A stretch of 64,000 nt of DNA, taken from the NCBI RefSeq assembly GCF_000717345.1, contig NZ_JNZA01000027.1, forward strand, positions 1 through 64,000. The letters run 5' to 3'. The notes under the pieces were generated by a model. That model saw only the letters and a program-made list of their open reading frames with translations. It did not search any database and was not told where the DNA came from. How positions within the stretch are numbered: the stretch's first letter is position 1; each line of letters starts with the position of its first letter. Below are positions 27,305-35,679 of the stretch, piece after piece. The DNA comes from Streptomyces lydicus (lineage in GTDB: Bacteria; Actinomycetota; Actinomycetes; Streptomycetales; Streptomycetaceae). The position numbers and the translations under genes were made by a program.

Positions 27305-28632
27305 GCACCGGCCCCCTCTCGGGTACGGAGGGCCACCGCCGGCCCGCCGCCGGACCCGGCGCCGGTGTCCTGCGGAAACAGTCCCGCCTCCTCGGCGGCC
27401 CGGGCCCGCAGCCGGTGCACCGGCCCCAGCAGCAGTTCGTCGCAGGCCGCCCGCTTGAAGTACAGATGCGCCGCGTGCTCCCAGGTGAAGCCGATGCCGC
27501 CGTGCAGCTGCACGGCCTCCGCCGCCACCGCACGCAGCGTCTCCAGCGCCTGGGCGAGTGCCAGCCCGCCCACGCCCGGTTCGGGCGTCCCGTACGCAGC
27601 GGGGTCCGCGCCGCCCCCGGACGGCTCGCGTCCGGCCGACCACGCCGCGTAGTACGCCGCCGAGCGCGCCGCCTGCAGCGTCACGTACAGGTCGGCGAGC
27701 CGGTGCTGCACCGCCTGGAAGGACCCGATGGGCCGGCCGAACTGTTCGCGCTCCCGGACGTGGCCGACGGTGCGGGCCAGCGCCGTGTCGGCCACCCCGA
27801 CCGCCTCGGCGGCCAGTGCCGCCGCGGCCTGCGCCCCGGTCGCGGCCAGCGCCGCGGCGACCGCCGCCGCGTCGCCGTCCTCCTCCCCCAGCAACTCGGC
27901 CGGCACGTCGCGCAGTTCGATCCTGGCCTGCGGCCGGGTCTCGTCCATCGCGGTCTGCCGGACCCGCAGCAGACCGGGCGGGCCGGCCGGCCCGCCGCCG
28001 TCCGCCCGCACGAGGAACAGCCGGGTGCGGCTGCGCGCGAAGCCGCCGGTGTGCGCGGCCACCACCAGCAGCTGCGCGGTGTGCCCGTTCAGCACCTGCC
28101 CGGCCTCGCCGTACAGCCGCCAGCGGCCCGTCGCCGGTCCGCCGCCGTCCGGTGCCGGCTGCCGGGCCTGGATCCCGCCGGCCCGGCCGCCGCCCGCCCA
28201 GTCGCCGTCGTTCGGGCCGGTCAGCGCGAGCGCGGTGGCCAGCCGCCCGTCCGGTACGACCAGCGTCGCGGTCAGCTCACCGGCGGCGAGGGCCGGCAGC
28301 AGCGTGCTGCGCTGCCGTTCGCTGCCGAGGGCGAGGATCAGCGGGGCGGCCAGCGCGGCGGTGGCGATCAGCGGTGAGGGCAGCACGACGCGGCCGGTTT
28401 CCTCACAGACCAGGGCGAGTTCGGTGGGCCCGCAGCCGACCCCGCCGTACGCGGTGGGCAGCGCCAGACCCGGCAGCCCGAGACGGGCGGCGAGCTGGTG
28501 CCACAGCTGCTCGTCGTAGCCCGGCGGGGTGCGTACCGCCGCCTTGACCTCGTCCGGACCGCTGCGCTTGTGCAGCAGCTCGCGCAGGGTACGGCGGATT
28601 GCGTGCTGCTCCTCGGTGAACGCGGCATCCAT
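27301..28632 (-). CDS. Acyl-CoA dehydrogenase
   Basis: The 443-residue FAD enzyme introduces a C=C bond alpha-beta to a CoA thioester. It has the N-terminal LPTAYGGVGCGPTELALVCEETGR, the C-terminal REQFGRPIGSFQAVQHRLADLYV and HGGIGFTWEHAAHLYFKRA, where the Glu of TWEH is the probable catalytic base. Two Gly/Pro-rich insertions lengthen the middle domain. It is of the type found as one half of heteromeric actinobacterial dehydrogenases for steroid-like CoA esters, but no partner gene is adjacent here. ATG 28632 lies 61 bp downstream of a palindrome, and the gene overlaps the Ddn-like reductase by 4 bp. Confidence 0.88.
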   Translation of the reverse strand: MDAAFTEEQHAIRRTLRELLHKRSGPDEVKAAVRTPPGYDEQLWHQLAARLGLPGLALPTAYGGVGCGPTELALVCEETGRVVLPSPLIATAALAAPLILALGSERQRSTLLPALAAGELTATLVVPDGRLATALALTGPNDGDWAGGGRAGGIQARQPAPDGGGPATGRWRLYGEAGQVLNGHTAQLLVVAAHTGGFARSRTRLFLVRADGGGPAGPPGLLRVRQTAMDETRPQARIELRDVPAELLGEEDGDAAAVAAALAATGAQAAAALAAEAVGVADTALARTVGHVREREQFGRPIGSFQAVQHRLADLYVTLQAARSAAYYAAWSAGREPSGGGADPAAYGTPEPGVGGLALAQALETLRAVAAEAVQLHGGIGFTWEHAAHLYFKRAACDELLLGPVHRLRARAAEEAGLFPQDTGAGSGGGPAVALRTREGAGA

Positions 28633-28693
28633 CGGCGGGCTCCTCCCGACCGTGCGACCACGCCCGCCCGGTGCGGGCGGGCCCCGGCAGCGA

Positions 28694-28710
28694 TCTGACG
28701 GTGCGTCATA
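28694..28710. promoter_or_regulatory. Regulon palindrome
   Basis: TCTGACG-GTG-CGTCATA lies 61 bp upstream of the acyl-CoA dehydrogenase start. It differs from the 8425 copy only in the middle spacer. Confidence 0.75.
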
Positions 28711-28761
28711 GTAGGGACGGTCGGTGCACTTTCCTAGGGCGGCCCCGCAAAGTCGTCGGAT

Positions 28762-28789
28762 GGCCGGGCCACGTCACCGTGGCCCGGCC
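28762..28789 (-). terminator. Perfect 12-bp hairpin after the secreted barrel protein gene
   Basis: GGCCGGGCCACG and CGTGGCCCGGCC pair perfectly around a TCAC loop, 29 bp beyond the stop of the gene at 28819. It would insulate the acyl-CoA dehydrogenase promoter from that gene. Confidence 0.7.
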
Positions 28790-28818
28790 CGCAGGTGCCG
28801 TTGCGCCTTTCCGCCGGG

Positions 28819-29319
28819 TCAGCGGATGAGATGGACGGTGAGCTGGGTGTCCGCGGCGCTGAGGTTGACGGCGCGGACGAAGCCGTGGGCCGTGCGGTAG
28901 CGCCCGGTGCCGCCGGTGATCGCCATGTCGATGCCCCCGGTGCCGGCCGCGGTGACGGTGAAGCGGCCCTGGATGGTGAGTTGCCCCGGAGCCAGGGAGA
29001 GGTCGCCCGCGCACTGGAGGTCGAACTCGTCGGCGGGGGCGGTCCGGGTCAGCGTGCAGATCTGGCTGTAGTCGCCGACCTTGGTGGTGCCGCGGAGCAG
29101 GTCACCGGTGATGACGATCTCGTCCCCCTGGGTGGGCCCGGCCCCGTCCAGATCGATCGAGTTGATCTGGGTCTGGTGCGCGATCAGCTGGAAGACCTCC
29201 TCTCCCTGCGGCCAGGGCCCGTCGCCCGCAGCGGTGGCGGCCGACGCCGCGGGAGGGCAGAAAAGGAGGGCCGCCAGTCCGGCGAACGCACTCACGGCGA
29301 CGTGCTTGAAATGACGCAT
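28819..29319 (-). CDS. Secreted allene-oxide-cyclase-barrel-like protein
   Basis: The 166-residue protein starts with a Sec signal peptide (MRHFKHVAVSAFAGLAALLF, cleavage probably after ASAATA near 28). The mature part resembles the small beta-barrel of dirigent/allene oxide cyclase-like proteins found in Streptomyces: VITGDLLRGTTKVGDYSQICTLTR, LTIQGRFTV and ITGGTGRYRTAHGFVRAVNL. The two Cys residues could form a disulphide. The biochemical role of the bacterial members is unknown. It has its own terminator and no regulon palindrome upstream. Confidence 0.72.
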   Translation of the reverse strand: MRHFKHVAVSAFAGLAALLFCPPAASAATAAGDGPWPQGEEVFQLIAHQTQINSIDLDGAGPTQGDEIVITGDLLRGTTKVGDYSQICTLTRTAPADEFDLQCAGDLSLAPGQLTIQGRFTVTAAGTGGIDMAITGGTGRYRTAHGFVRAVNLSAADTQLTVHLIR

Positions 29320-29855
29320 GACTTTTTCTCCTGTGGGACTGGAAGGAAGGTGCCCTGACGATGCGCACGGGGAAATGCACTGACCCCGGTACGCGGTGCC
29401 GGATCGGCGCCGAAGGTTCAGGGACGGGGGCGGCGGCGATCACGGAAAAGGCGTGCGAAACCTGTCGGGCGACTGCACAGCCGCAGGTGAAAGGCGGTTG
29501 GCCGGTGGGGCGCGGGCGCCGTCCGGCGCGCGGGCCGCTATTCCCTTACGGTCACCGGCAATTGCGCTGCAAAGGTGAACATGACACTCCCCAGGCTCGG
29601 CGGGACGACGTGTCCCGCACACGGAAATGTCTGCTCCACCGCATGGGCAACAGCGAGCAGGCGCCCGGCCACAGAAAGGGGCCGGTTTGCACACAGCACG
29701 TCGAGAATACCGGCGCCGGGAAATCCTTCAATACCCGTTCCATAACTCGGATTCTCCGATAATCGCCCGCACTTTCCTTATCGGAAACGGGACCACCGGC
29801 GCACGCCTACCCCTCGCGCGACCCCACCGGACCACCCCCTCCCCGCCCCTCCCGA
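29320..29855. other. Gene-free stretch before the second thiolase
   Basis: About 535 bp without a credible gene. Base composition is lower in GC than the flanks and short frames lack codon bias and ribosome sites. No palindrome of the regulon type is seen until 29856. It may hold remnants of a lost gene, but nothing is recognisable. Confidence 0.45.
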
Positions 29856-29872
29856 TCTGATGTACCGTCAGA
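29856..29872. promoter_or_regulatory. Regulon palindrome abutting the thiolase start
   Basis: TCTGATG-TAC-CGTCAGA has one arm change. It ends 3 bp before the ATG at 29876, leaving no room for a ribosome site, which suggests a leaderless or downstream-started message. Confidence 0.75.
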
Positions 29873-29875
29873 TTC

Positions 29876-31066
29876 ATGTCTTCAGCGACTACCGCGACTT
29901 CGGGGAAGCGCAGGGTCGCCGTGGCCGGCGTCGCCCTGTCCGACTGCGGCCGGGTGGACGAGGCCACCCCGTACGCGCTGCACGCACAGGCCGCCCGCCG
30001 GGCGCTCGCCGACAGCGGACTGGACCGCTCGGTGGTCGACGGCTTCGCCTCCGCCGGCCTCGGCACCCTCGCCCCCGTCGAGGTCGCCGAGTACCTGGGA
30101 CTGCGCCCCACCTGGGTCGATTCCACCGCGGTCGGCGGCGCCACCTGGGAGGTGATGGCCGCCCACGCCGCGGACGCGATCGCCGCCGGCCACGCCGACG
30201 CGGTCCTTCTCGTCTACGGCTCCACCGCCCGCGCCGACCTCAAGGCCCGCCGCCGCACCGCGAACCTCTCCTTCGGCGCGCGCGGCCCGCTCCAGTTCGA
30301 GGTCCCCTACGGGCACACCCTGATCGCCAAGTACGCGATGGCCGCCCGCCGCCACATGCATCAGTACGGCACCACACTGGAACAGCTGGCCCACATAGCG
30401 GTGCAGGCGCGGGCCAACGCGGCGGCCAATCCGGACGCGCTGTACCGCGAGCCGATCACCGTCGACGACGTGCTCGCCGGCCCGATGATCGCCGATCCGT
30501 TCACCAAGCTGCACTGCTGCGTGCGCTCCGACGGCGGCTGCGCGGTCCTGCTGGCCGCCGAGGACTACGTCCCCGACCTCGCCAAGCCTCCGGTGTGGGT
30601 GCTGGGTTCGGGCACCGCGGTCTCGCACTCCACGATGTCCGAGTGGGAGGACTTCACCGTCTCGCCCGCGGCGGTCTCCGGGCGCCTGGCCTTCCAGCGC
30701 GCCGGGGTCCGCCCCGAGGAGATCGACCTGGCGGAGCTCTACGACGCCTTCACCTACATGACCCTGGTGACGCTGGAGGACCTGGGCTTCTGCGCCAAGG
30801 GCGAGGGCGGCGCGTTCGTCGAGCAGGGCCGGTTGCTGCGGGACGGCGCGCTGCCGGTCAACACCGACGGCGGCGGACTGGCCGCCTGCCACCCCGGTAT
30901 GCGGGGCCTGTTCCTGCTGGTCGAGGCGGTGCGCCAGCTCCGCGGCGAGGCGGGCCCGGACCGCCAGGTCCGCAAGGCCGGCGGCAGGCTGCCGCAGCTC
31001 GCGGTCGCCTCGGGCACGGGCGGCTGGTTCTGCTCGTCGGGGACGGTGGTGCTGGGGCGGGAGTGA
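29876..31066 (+). CDS. Thiolase-superfamily (SCP2/lipid-transfer type) protein
   Basis: The 396-residue protein contains GVALSDCGRVDEATPYALHAQAARRALADSGLDRS, LHCCVRSDGGCAVLL, ELYDAFTYMTLVTLEDLGFCAKGEGGAFVEQG and NTDGGGLAACHPG. Unlike the paralogue at 18161 it keeps a CH motif where Ltp2 has its second Tyr, so a true thiolytic or another Claisen activity is possible. No ribosome site precedes ATG 29876, because the regulon palindrome ends 3 bp before it; GTG 29919 is an alternative start. No DUF35 gene is adjacent; the unlinked DUF35 gene at 39492 is a candidate partner. A terminator hairpin follows at 31096. Confidence 0.85.
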   Translation: MSSATTATSGKRRVAVAGVALSDCGRVDEATPYALHAQAARRALADSGLDRSVVDGFASAGLGTLAPVEVAEYLGLRPTWVDSTAVGGATWEVMAAHAADAIAAGHADAVLLVYGSTARADLKARRRTANLSFGARGPLQFEVPYGHTLIAKYAMAARRHMHQYGTTLEQLAHIAVQARANAAANPDALYREPITVDDVLAGPMIADPFTKLHCCVRSDGGCAVLLAAEDYVPDLAKPPVWVLGSGTAVSHSTMSEWEDFTVSPAAVSGRLAFQRAGVRPEEIDLAELYDAFTYMTLVTLEDLGFCAKGEGGAFVEQGRLLRDGALPVNTDGGGLAACHPGMRGLFLLVEAVRQLRGEAGPDRQVRKAGGRLPQLAVASGTGGWFCSSGTVVLGRE

Positions 31067-31095
31067 CGGGGCGCGGGGCGGCGCGCGCGGAGGGA

Positions 31096-31127
31096 CCGGG
31101 CCGGTGCCCGCGCGGACACCGGCCCGG
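31096..31127. terminator. Perfect 11-bp hairpin between convergent genes
   Basis: CCGGGCCGGTG and CACCGGCCCGG pair around a 10-nt loop, between the stops of the thiolase and of the convergent glycosyltransferase. It could act for both. Confidence 0.65.
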
Positions 31128-31144
31128 CTCCGACGCCCCGGACC

Positions 31145-32320
31145 TCAGCCCAGCCGCGCCTCCAGGAGATCCGCGGCCCGGCGGGCGCCGCCCTCCGCAC
31201 GCACCTCGGCGCGCAGCTCGGCCGAGCGCGCGGCCACCCGCGGATCGGCGGTGAGCTCCGTCAGGGCCGTACGCAGCGCCTCGGCCGTGGCGTCCGCGGT
31301 GTCGAGGCGGCGGGCGACCCCCAGCTCGACCAGCCGGTCGGCGTTGAAGAACTGCTCGGCGCCCTGCGGGACCGCGATCATCGGTACACCGGCGTACAGC
31401 CCCTCGCTGCTGCCGCCCATCCCGGCGTGCGTCACGAACGCGTCCGCCTGCTCAAGGATGGCCAACTGCGGTACGCACGACCGGACTTCGATGTTCGCCG
31501 GCAGCGTGCTGCCCAGCTCCGCCGGGTCGATGTAGCGGCCGATCTGGAGCACCACGTGCCACCCCGGCAGGTCCCCGAAGGCCGCCACGCACTGCCGGTA
31601 GAACTCCGGCCGGCGGGTGTACGCCGAGCCCAGTGACACCAGCAGCACCCGCTCGGCGCCGGCCGGCCGCGTCCAGCCGCCCTGCTCCGCGCGGTCGCCG
31701 AGGCACGGCCCGACGAACGTCACCGCGTCGGCGTCGACCCGGTCCGCGTGCGGCTGCATGGCCCGGGGAATCGTCGCCAGCGCCCGGCGCGGCCGGCCGG
31801 AGAACTCCGCCACGTCCGTGGTGCGCGCGCCGCACCCGGCCAGCCAGGCGGCGAACCGCGCCTGGTACTCCTCGGCGCCCGGCAGCCCGGCGAACGCCGC
31901 GGCGATCTCCGCCTCGGCACCGTCCCAGCCCACGAACGTCGGTGACAGCTGGACGATGTCCCGGCCCTGCGCCTCGGCCAGTGCGCGGGCGGCGTAGGCG
32001 CCGACGTCGTAGAGGTAGAGATCGGCGGGGTCGTCGTCGTAGGCGGCGTGCAGCTGCGGCAGCAGGGCGATCGCGTCGTCGAGGAAGAGCGAGGAGGCGG
32101 CGACCGGATCCTGCGGCCAGGCGTTGTCGACGACCGGCAGGGTGGTGGTGCAGCGGACGAACTCGGCGCCGGTGGGGGCGATCAGCGCGGCGGCGGGTTC
32201 GGCGTTGGCGTACGTCACGCGGTGGCCGCGGGAGACCAGCTCACGGATGATCTCCAGGCTGGGCAGGACGTGGCTGACCATGGGCGTGCCGACCATGGCG
32301 ATATGGGTGGTGCGGGGCAC
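31145..32320 (-). CDS. MGT/OleD-type glycosyltransferase
   Basis: The 391-residue GT-B glycosyltransferase is of the family that includes macrolide-inactivating OleD and OleI. It starts with HIAMVGTPMVSHVLPSLEIIRELVSRGHRVTYAN and ends with the UDP-sugar binding block THAGMGGSSEGLYAGVPMIAVPQGAEQFFNADRLVELGVARRL. Such enzymes transfer glucose from UDP-glucose to macrolides and many flavonoid-like acceptors, giving self-protection or detoxification. GTG 32320 has AAGGAAG upstream. It stands alone, convergent with the thiolase, without a regulon palindrome. Confidence 0.87.
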   Translation of the reverse strand: MPRTTHIAMVGTPMVSHVLPSLEIIRELVSRGHRVTYANAEPAAALIAPTGAEFVRCTTTLPVVDNAWPQDPVAASSLFLDDAIALLPQLHAAYDDDPADLYLYDVGAYAARALAEAQGRDIVQLSPTFVGWDGAEAEIAAAFAGLPGAEEYQARFAAWLAGCGARTTDVAEFSGRPRRALATIPRAMQPHADRVDADAVTFVGPCLGDRAEQGGWTRPAGAERVLLVSLGSAYTRRPEFYRQCVAAFGDLPGWHVVLQIGRYIDPAELGSTLPANIEVRSCVPQLAILEQADAFVTHAGMGGSSEGLYAGVPMIAVPQGAEQFFNADRLVELGVARRLDTADATAEALRTALTELTADPRVAARSAELRAEVRAEGGARRAADLLEARLG

Positions 32321-32635
32321 GGGAACACTTCCTTCGATGCAGAGCTACGGCTGGCAACAGGGAAGCCCGACGGACCGCGCGGCACCGCGCGGCGTCGGCC
32401 GGGAAGGCCGGCCGCCGCCCTTCGCGGTGCGGACGCGGGCGGGCACGGGCGGACGAGACCGCCCCGAGCCGTGTCAGCCGTACATCTGGAGGAAGGAATG
32501 CATGCGACGAGGGTAGGCCGGAGGACTGCGCCGGGCGAACGGTTTTTCCGCGGGTGCCACGGAAGCCTCTTCTGCCGCTCCTGACCTGCCCGTTGGTCTC
32601 CCGGACCCAGGGAGATCACGGCAGCGCCGGGTGTC

Positions 32636-33001
32636 TCAGCTCAGCACCTTCTCGATGGCCTCGAAGATGTCGGCGTCGGTCTCCTGCTGCCAGGACGGGA
32701 GGTCAGGCCAGTCGGCCACGTAGCCGGGCTTCGGGTCCTCGAAGTGCTTGAACATCTGGGCCGTCCAGCACGTCGCGACGAAGCGGCTCTTCTGCTCGCG
32801 GGACAGCCGCGCTGTGGAACCGCCGCTGCTCTCGATGAATTGCCGGACCTGCTCGTAGACGGCACCCGCGGCCTCCCGCTCCCACTGCGGGGTGGCGTCC
32901 CACGGCGTGACATAGCCGGCCTTCGGCTCTCCCGGGAAGTGCCGGTGGACTCCCGCGATCCAAGCTTCCCGGAACACTCGTGCACCCTCGGTCTGCGACA
33001 T
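32636..33001 (-). CDS. Small protein with two tandem WxxxHF/GYVxxW modules
   Basis: The 121-residue hydrophilic protein is built from two related halves of about 47 residues. FREAWIAGVHRHFPGEPKAGYV-TPWDATPQWERE is followed by FVATCWTAQMFKHFEDPKPGYV-ADWPDLPSWQQE. Conserved positions are an early Trp, HF, PK.GYV, W and P.W..E. The function is unknown; no catalytic signature is apparent. ATG 33001 has GAGAGGGGTAGG upstream. It is divergent from the Nudix gene. Confidence 0.65.
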   Translation of the reverse strand: MSQTEGARVFREAWIAGVHRHFPGEPKAGYVTPWDATPQWEREAAGAVYEQVRQFIESSGGSTARLSREQKSRFVATCWTAQMFKHFEDPKPGYVADWPDLPSWQQETDADIFEAIEKVLS

Positions 33002-33150
33002 GCCTACCCCTCTCGTCACGGCGCGCTCAGCGCGGCGATGTCCGCCGGCCTGCACCTGGTCCGTCTGCAGTAAGGACAATCCGCCTTCAACTCGGTCCCC
33101 CTTCATGGATGCTCTGCGATGCTGGAGACCAGTCGAGAGGGGCGGCAGCG

Positions 33151-33684
33151 ATGCGGTGGAAGATCCACGGGGAACGTCCGATCTACGAGAACAGCTGGGT
33201 GAACCTCTGGCTCACCGACGTCGAGACGCCGGACGGAAACCGCTGGGAGCACCACGTCGTCAAGCTCCGGCACCTGGCCGTGGCCGCCGTGGTCAATGAG
33301 CGGCACGAGGTTCTGATGATGTGGCGGCACCGCTTCATCACGAACGCCTGGGCGTGGGAGCTGCCCATGGGCCTGGTCGAGGAGGGCGAGACGCCGGCCG
33401 ACGCAGCGGCCCGCGAGGTCCTGGAGGAGACCGGCTGGCGCCCCGGTCCCCTCAAGCCGCTGATCTACGCCGAGCCGGCCAACGGCATCACCGACTCCCA
33501 GCACCACGTCTTCCGGGCCGACGGAGCGACATACGAAGGACCGCCGACCGAGAAGAACGAGTCGGACCGGATCGAGTGGGTCCCGCTGGAGAACGTGCGG
33601 GGCATGATCGACCGGCGCGAGGTCGTCAGCAGCGGCTCGCTCGTCGGGCTGCTCTACGTGCTCATGGACGAAGCGATCCGCTGA
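33151..33684 (+). CDS. Nudix hydrolase
   Basis: The 177-residue protein has a complete Nudix box GLVEEGETPADAAAREVLEETGW (GX5EX7REUXEEXGU), and the context WRHRFITNAWAWELPMGLVEEGE resembles ADP-ribose/ADP-sugar pyrophosphatases. It hydrolyses nucleoside diphosphates linked to another moiety; the exact substrate is unknown. ATG 33151 has GAGAGGGG upstream. Its end overlaps the convergent XRE-type regulator gene by 23 bp, an arrangement that may produce antisense interference. Confidence 0.85.
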   Translation: MRWKIHGERPIYENSWVNLWLTDVETPDGNRWEHHVVKLRHLAVAAVVNERHEVLMMWRHRFITNAWAWELPMGLVEEGETPADAAAREVLEETGWRPGPLKPLIYAEPANGITDSQHHVFRADGATYEGPPTEKNESDRIEWVPLENVRGMIDRREVVSSGSLVGLLYVLMDEAIR

Positions 33685-35008
33685 CCTGGCGGGGCAGCAC
33701 TTCCCGGAGCCGGGACTCGAACGCCACCGCGGCCGGCTCCCGCCGGAAGGGCTCCAACTGCTCATAGAACTCCCGGAGGTGACCCGCGACCCGTCGCGAG
33801 CTGACGGCCACAGCCGGAGCCAGGGCGCCCATCGCCGTGTGGCACGCCTCATCGAGCTTGCCTCGCTGGAGTTGGGTGCGGGCGAGCCAGAAGCTGTGGA
33901 AAGCGCGGCCTCGATGGTTCGATCGGTGTTCACGGCACAGGGCATCCGCGATAAGAGGTTCGGCGAGGGCGCCTTCACCCAGGCGGCCGTGCGCGATGCC
34001 GGTGTCCACGATTAGCTTTGGCTCGTCGAAGTAGGCCACCCAGGCCGGATCTGGATCGTCGGCACTGATCCGTCCGAAGTGGGTGTGGGCCTGCGAGATC
34101 GCGCTGTGGGTCGCGCTGTGGTTCCCGAGGACGGCGTGGGCGAAGGCTTCTCTTATGGCGAGCATGGCCAGCACACGAGACGTTGTCCCAATGGCGGTTC
34201 GAGCCTGGTCCTGGGCCGCGGTGACGAGTGCGAGGGCGTCACCGGGCTTGTCCTGGTAGGTGGCCTGGAGGCTCATGCAAGCGAGGACGTTGGCCATGAA
34301 CTGGCGGTCCTCAATGGCCTTGGCCAGACCGAGGGCTTCGGTGAAGTAGGCACGTGCCTGGTTGTACTGGCGCGCGTCGAAGTACGTCCAACCGGTGAGC
34401 CGGGCCAGTTCGGCCGCGATGCTGTGCAGGCCGTCCCGCATCGGGGCGGGTCGCTGCTCCTTGAGGAGATCGACGACGTAGCGGAGCTGACCGACGACCG
34501 CCGGCCGTAAGGTCTCGCCGCCGTGCGTGTCGTCCCGGCGCCAGTAGTCCGCGATCGAGGAGTGCAGCGCGTCCAGCGTCGACGGGCCGAGCTCCCGCTC
34601 GGCCGCCAGGGCGAGGATGCTGTCCACGTCGGCCCCAGGCAGCCCCGCGGTCAGCAACTCCACTGCTGGGGCCGATTCCCCGGCCGGTTCTCGGGATGTG
34701 GCCGCCAGACTCTGTGGGGTCTCCCACGAGCGCCGAGCAAGACCGAGCATGTGTCCGGGGATGCGCAGCCCATCAGAGATCCGCTCGATCACGTCCATGT
34801 GCAGCAGCTGCCGGTGCCCGGCGATCACCTCGCCGACGCGGCTCGGAGTGAGGTCGCAGCGTCGCGCGATCATCGACGGGTAGACGCCTGCTCGCGCTTT
34901 GACCAGCTGAAAGATGCGGCCGAAGTCCCTGGCCCCGCATGCCTCGATCATCAAAGGGTCCGCGAGCAGGCGGGCCGGGAGTTCTTTCGGGCGGGGTGGC
35001 TCGGGCAT
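33662..35008 (-). CDS. XRE-type helix-turn-helix regulator with TPR-like C-terminal domain
   Basis: The 448-residue protein has an N-terminal HTH (about 25-80, IARRCDLTPSRVGEVIAGHRQLLHMDVIERISDGLRIPGHMLG). A helical C-terminal region of tetratricopeptide type follows (FDARQYNQARAYFTEALGLAKAIEDRQFMANVLACMSLQATYQ). It is a typical Streptomyces regulator that may sense a peptide or small ligand through its repeats. ATG 35008 is chosen because the upstream continuation of the frame is unlike protein sequence. Its codon usage is slightly less GC3-extreme than its neighbours. It is convergent with the Nudix gene. Confidence 0.8.
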   Translation of the reverse strand: MPEPPRPKELPARLLADPLMIEACGARDFGRIFQLVKARAGVYPSMIARRCDLTPSRVGEVIAGHRQLLHMDVIERISDGLRIPGHMLGLARRSWETPQSLAATSREPAGESAPAVELLTAGLPGADVDSILALAAERELGPSTLDALHSSIADYWRRDDTHGGETLRPAVVGQLRYVVDLLKEQRPAPMRDGLHSIAAELARLTGWTYFDARQYNQARAYFTEALGLAKAIEDRQFMANVLACMSLQATYQDKPGDALALVTAAQDQARTAIGTTSRVLAMLAIREAFAHAVLGNHSATHSAISQAHTHFGRISADDPDPAWVAYFDEPKLIVDTGIAHGRLGEGALAEPLIADALCREHRSNHRGRAFHSFWLARTQLQRGKLDEACHTAMGALAPAVAVSSRRVAGHLREFYEQLEPFRREPAAVAFESRLREVLPRQVSGSLRP

Positions 35009-35119
35009 CGGGCACGCTCCGGCAGTAAGACCACGGATCGCTACTGTTCGGCAACCGATAGTGATGTTACCCAAGCTGGGTAATCCACTTGGCCTTTCTG
35101 GTCGAGCCTGTGGATCGCG

Positions 35120-35326
35120 ATGCTCCTGACCATGACGAACGGACAGGACGAGGTACGGATGACGCTGCGGGTCTCGCGCGACTCCGGCCGGACGTGGGGA
35201 CCTCTCACCGAGGCACGCGTGGGCGACAGCCCGGTGCTCCCGAACGGCCCCGGCGGCCTCCCGCCGTGCACGTGCCGCCGGTGCGCGGAGCGGAACGCCG
35301 TCGATTCTCTGCGGAGGGAGTCGTGA
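35120..35326 (+). CDS. Small CxCxxC-containing protein, unknown
   Basis: This 68-residue hydrophilic protein (MTNGQDEVRMTLRVSRDSGRTW) ends in PPCTCRRCAERNAVDSL, with a CxCxxC that could bind zinc. ATG 35120 or 35132 could be the start. Its stop overlaps the ATG of the following small frame (TGATG), suggesting coupled translation. No family is recognised. The gene lies upstream of and divergent from the XRE-type regulator, a common place for small accessory genes in Streptomyces. Confidence 0.4.
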   Translation: MLLTMTNGQDEVRMTLRVSRDSGRTWGPLTEARVGDSPVLPNGPGGLPPCTCRRCAERNAVDSLRRES

Positions 35327-35658
35327 TGCGGTGCACGCACTGGCGCCGGGTGCCGCTGGACCTGGTGCGGGAAGCGCGGGAGAGGTCGGCCGCGGAGTGC
35401 GTCGACCGGGCCGTGTAGTGCCAGTTGGCCTCACACGACGACGGTGAGCACTGCGGCCTCCTCGGCGGCGACCTCGACGAGTACGGGACCGCCCTGTGGC
35501 TCCGCTGGCTCGGGGGGACCGAGGTGGAGCTGGTCGTACTGCCGGACTGCCCGGTGGTCGCCCCGGGACCCGACGGGGAGGGCTGCTGTCTGTTCGCCGG
35601 TCACGCCGGCCGGCACACCTGGGACGGCACCGCAGAGGAGGCCCCGTGCACCGGTTGA
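35326..35658 (+). pseudogene. Small gene interrupted by an in-frame TAG
   Basis: A 30-codon frame starting at ATG 35326 (MRCTHWRRVPLDLVREARER) ends at TAG 35416-35418. The same frame then continues without interruption to 35658 with a coherent sequence (LASHDDGEHCGLLGGDLDEYGTALWLRWLGG and CCLFAGHAGRHTWDG). The codon context is GTG-TAG-TGC-CAG; a single change from TGG would create it, restoring a protein of about 110 residues. It is therefore either a recent nonsense mutation or two unrelated short frames; the second half has only a TTG start. Function is unknown. Confidence 0.4.
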
Positions 35659-35679
35659 ACACGAGCCCGCCGGCCGTTC

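Noticed and set aside
29361..29762. 133-codon + strand frame before the second thiolase
   Set aside because: Composition unlike coding DNA of this genome, no start site and no recognisable motif.
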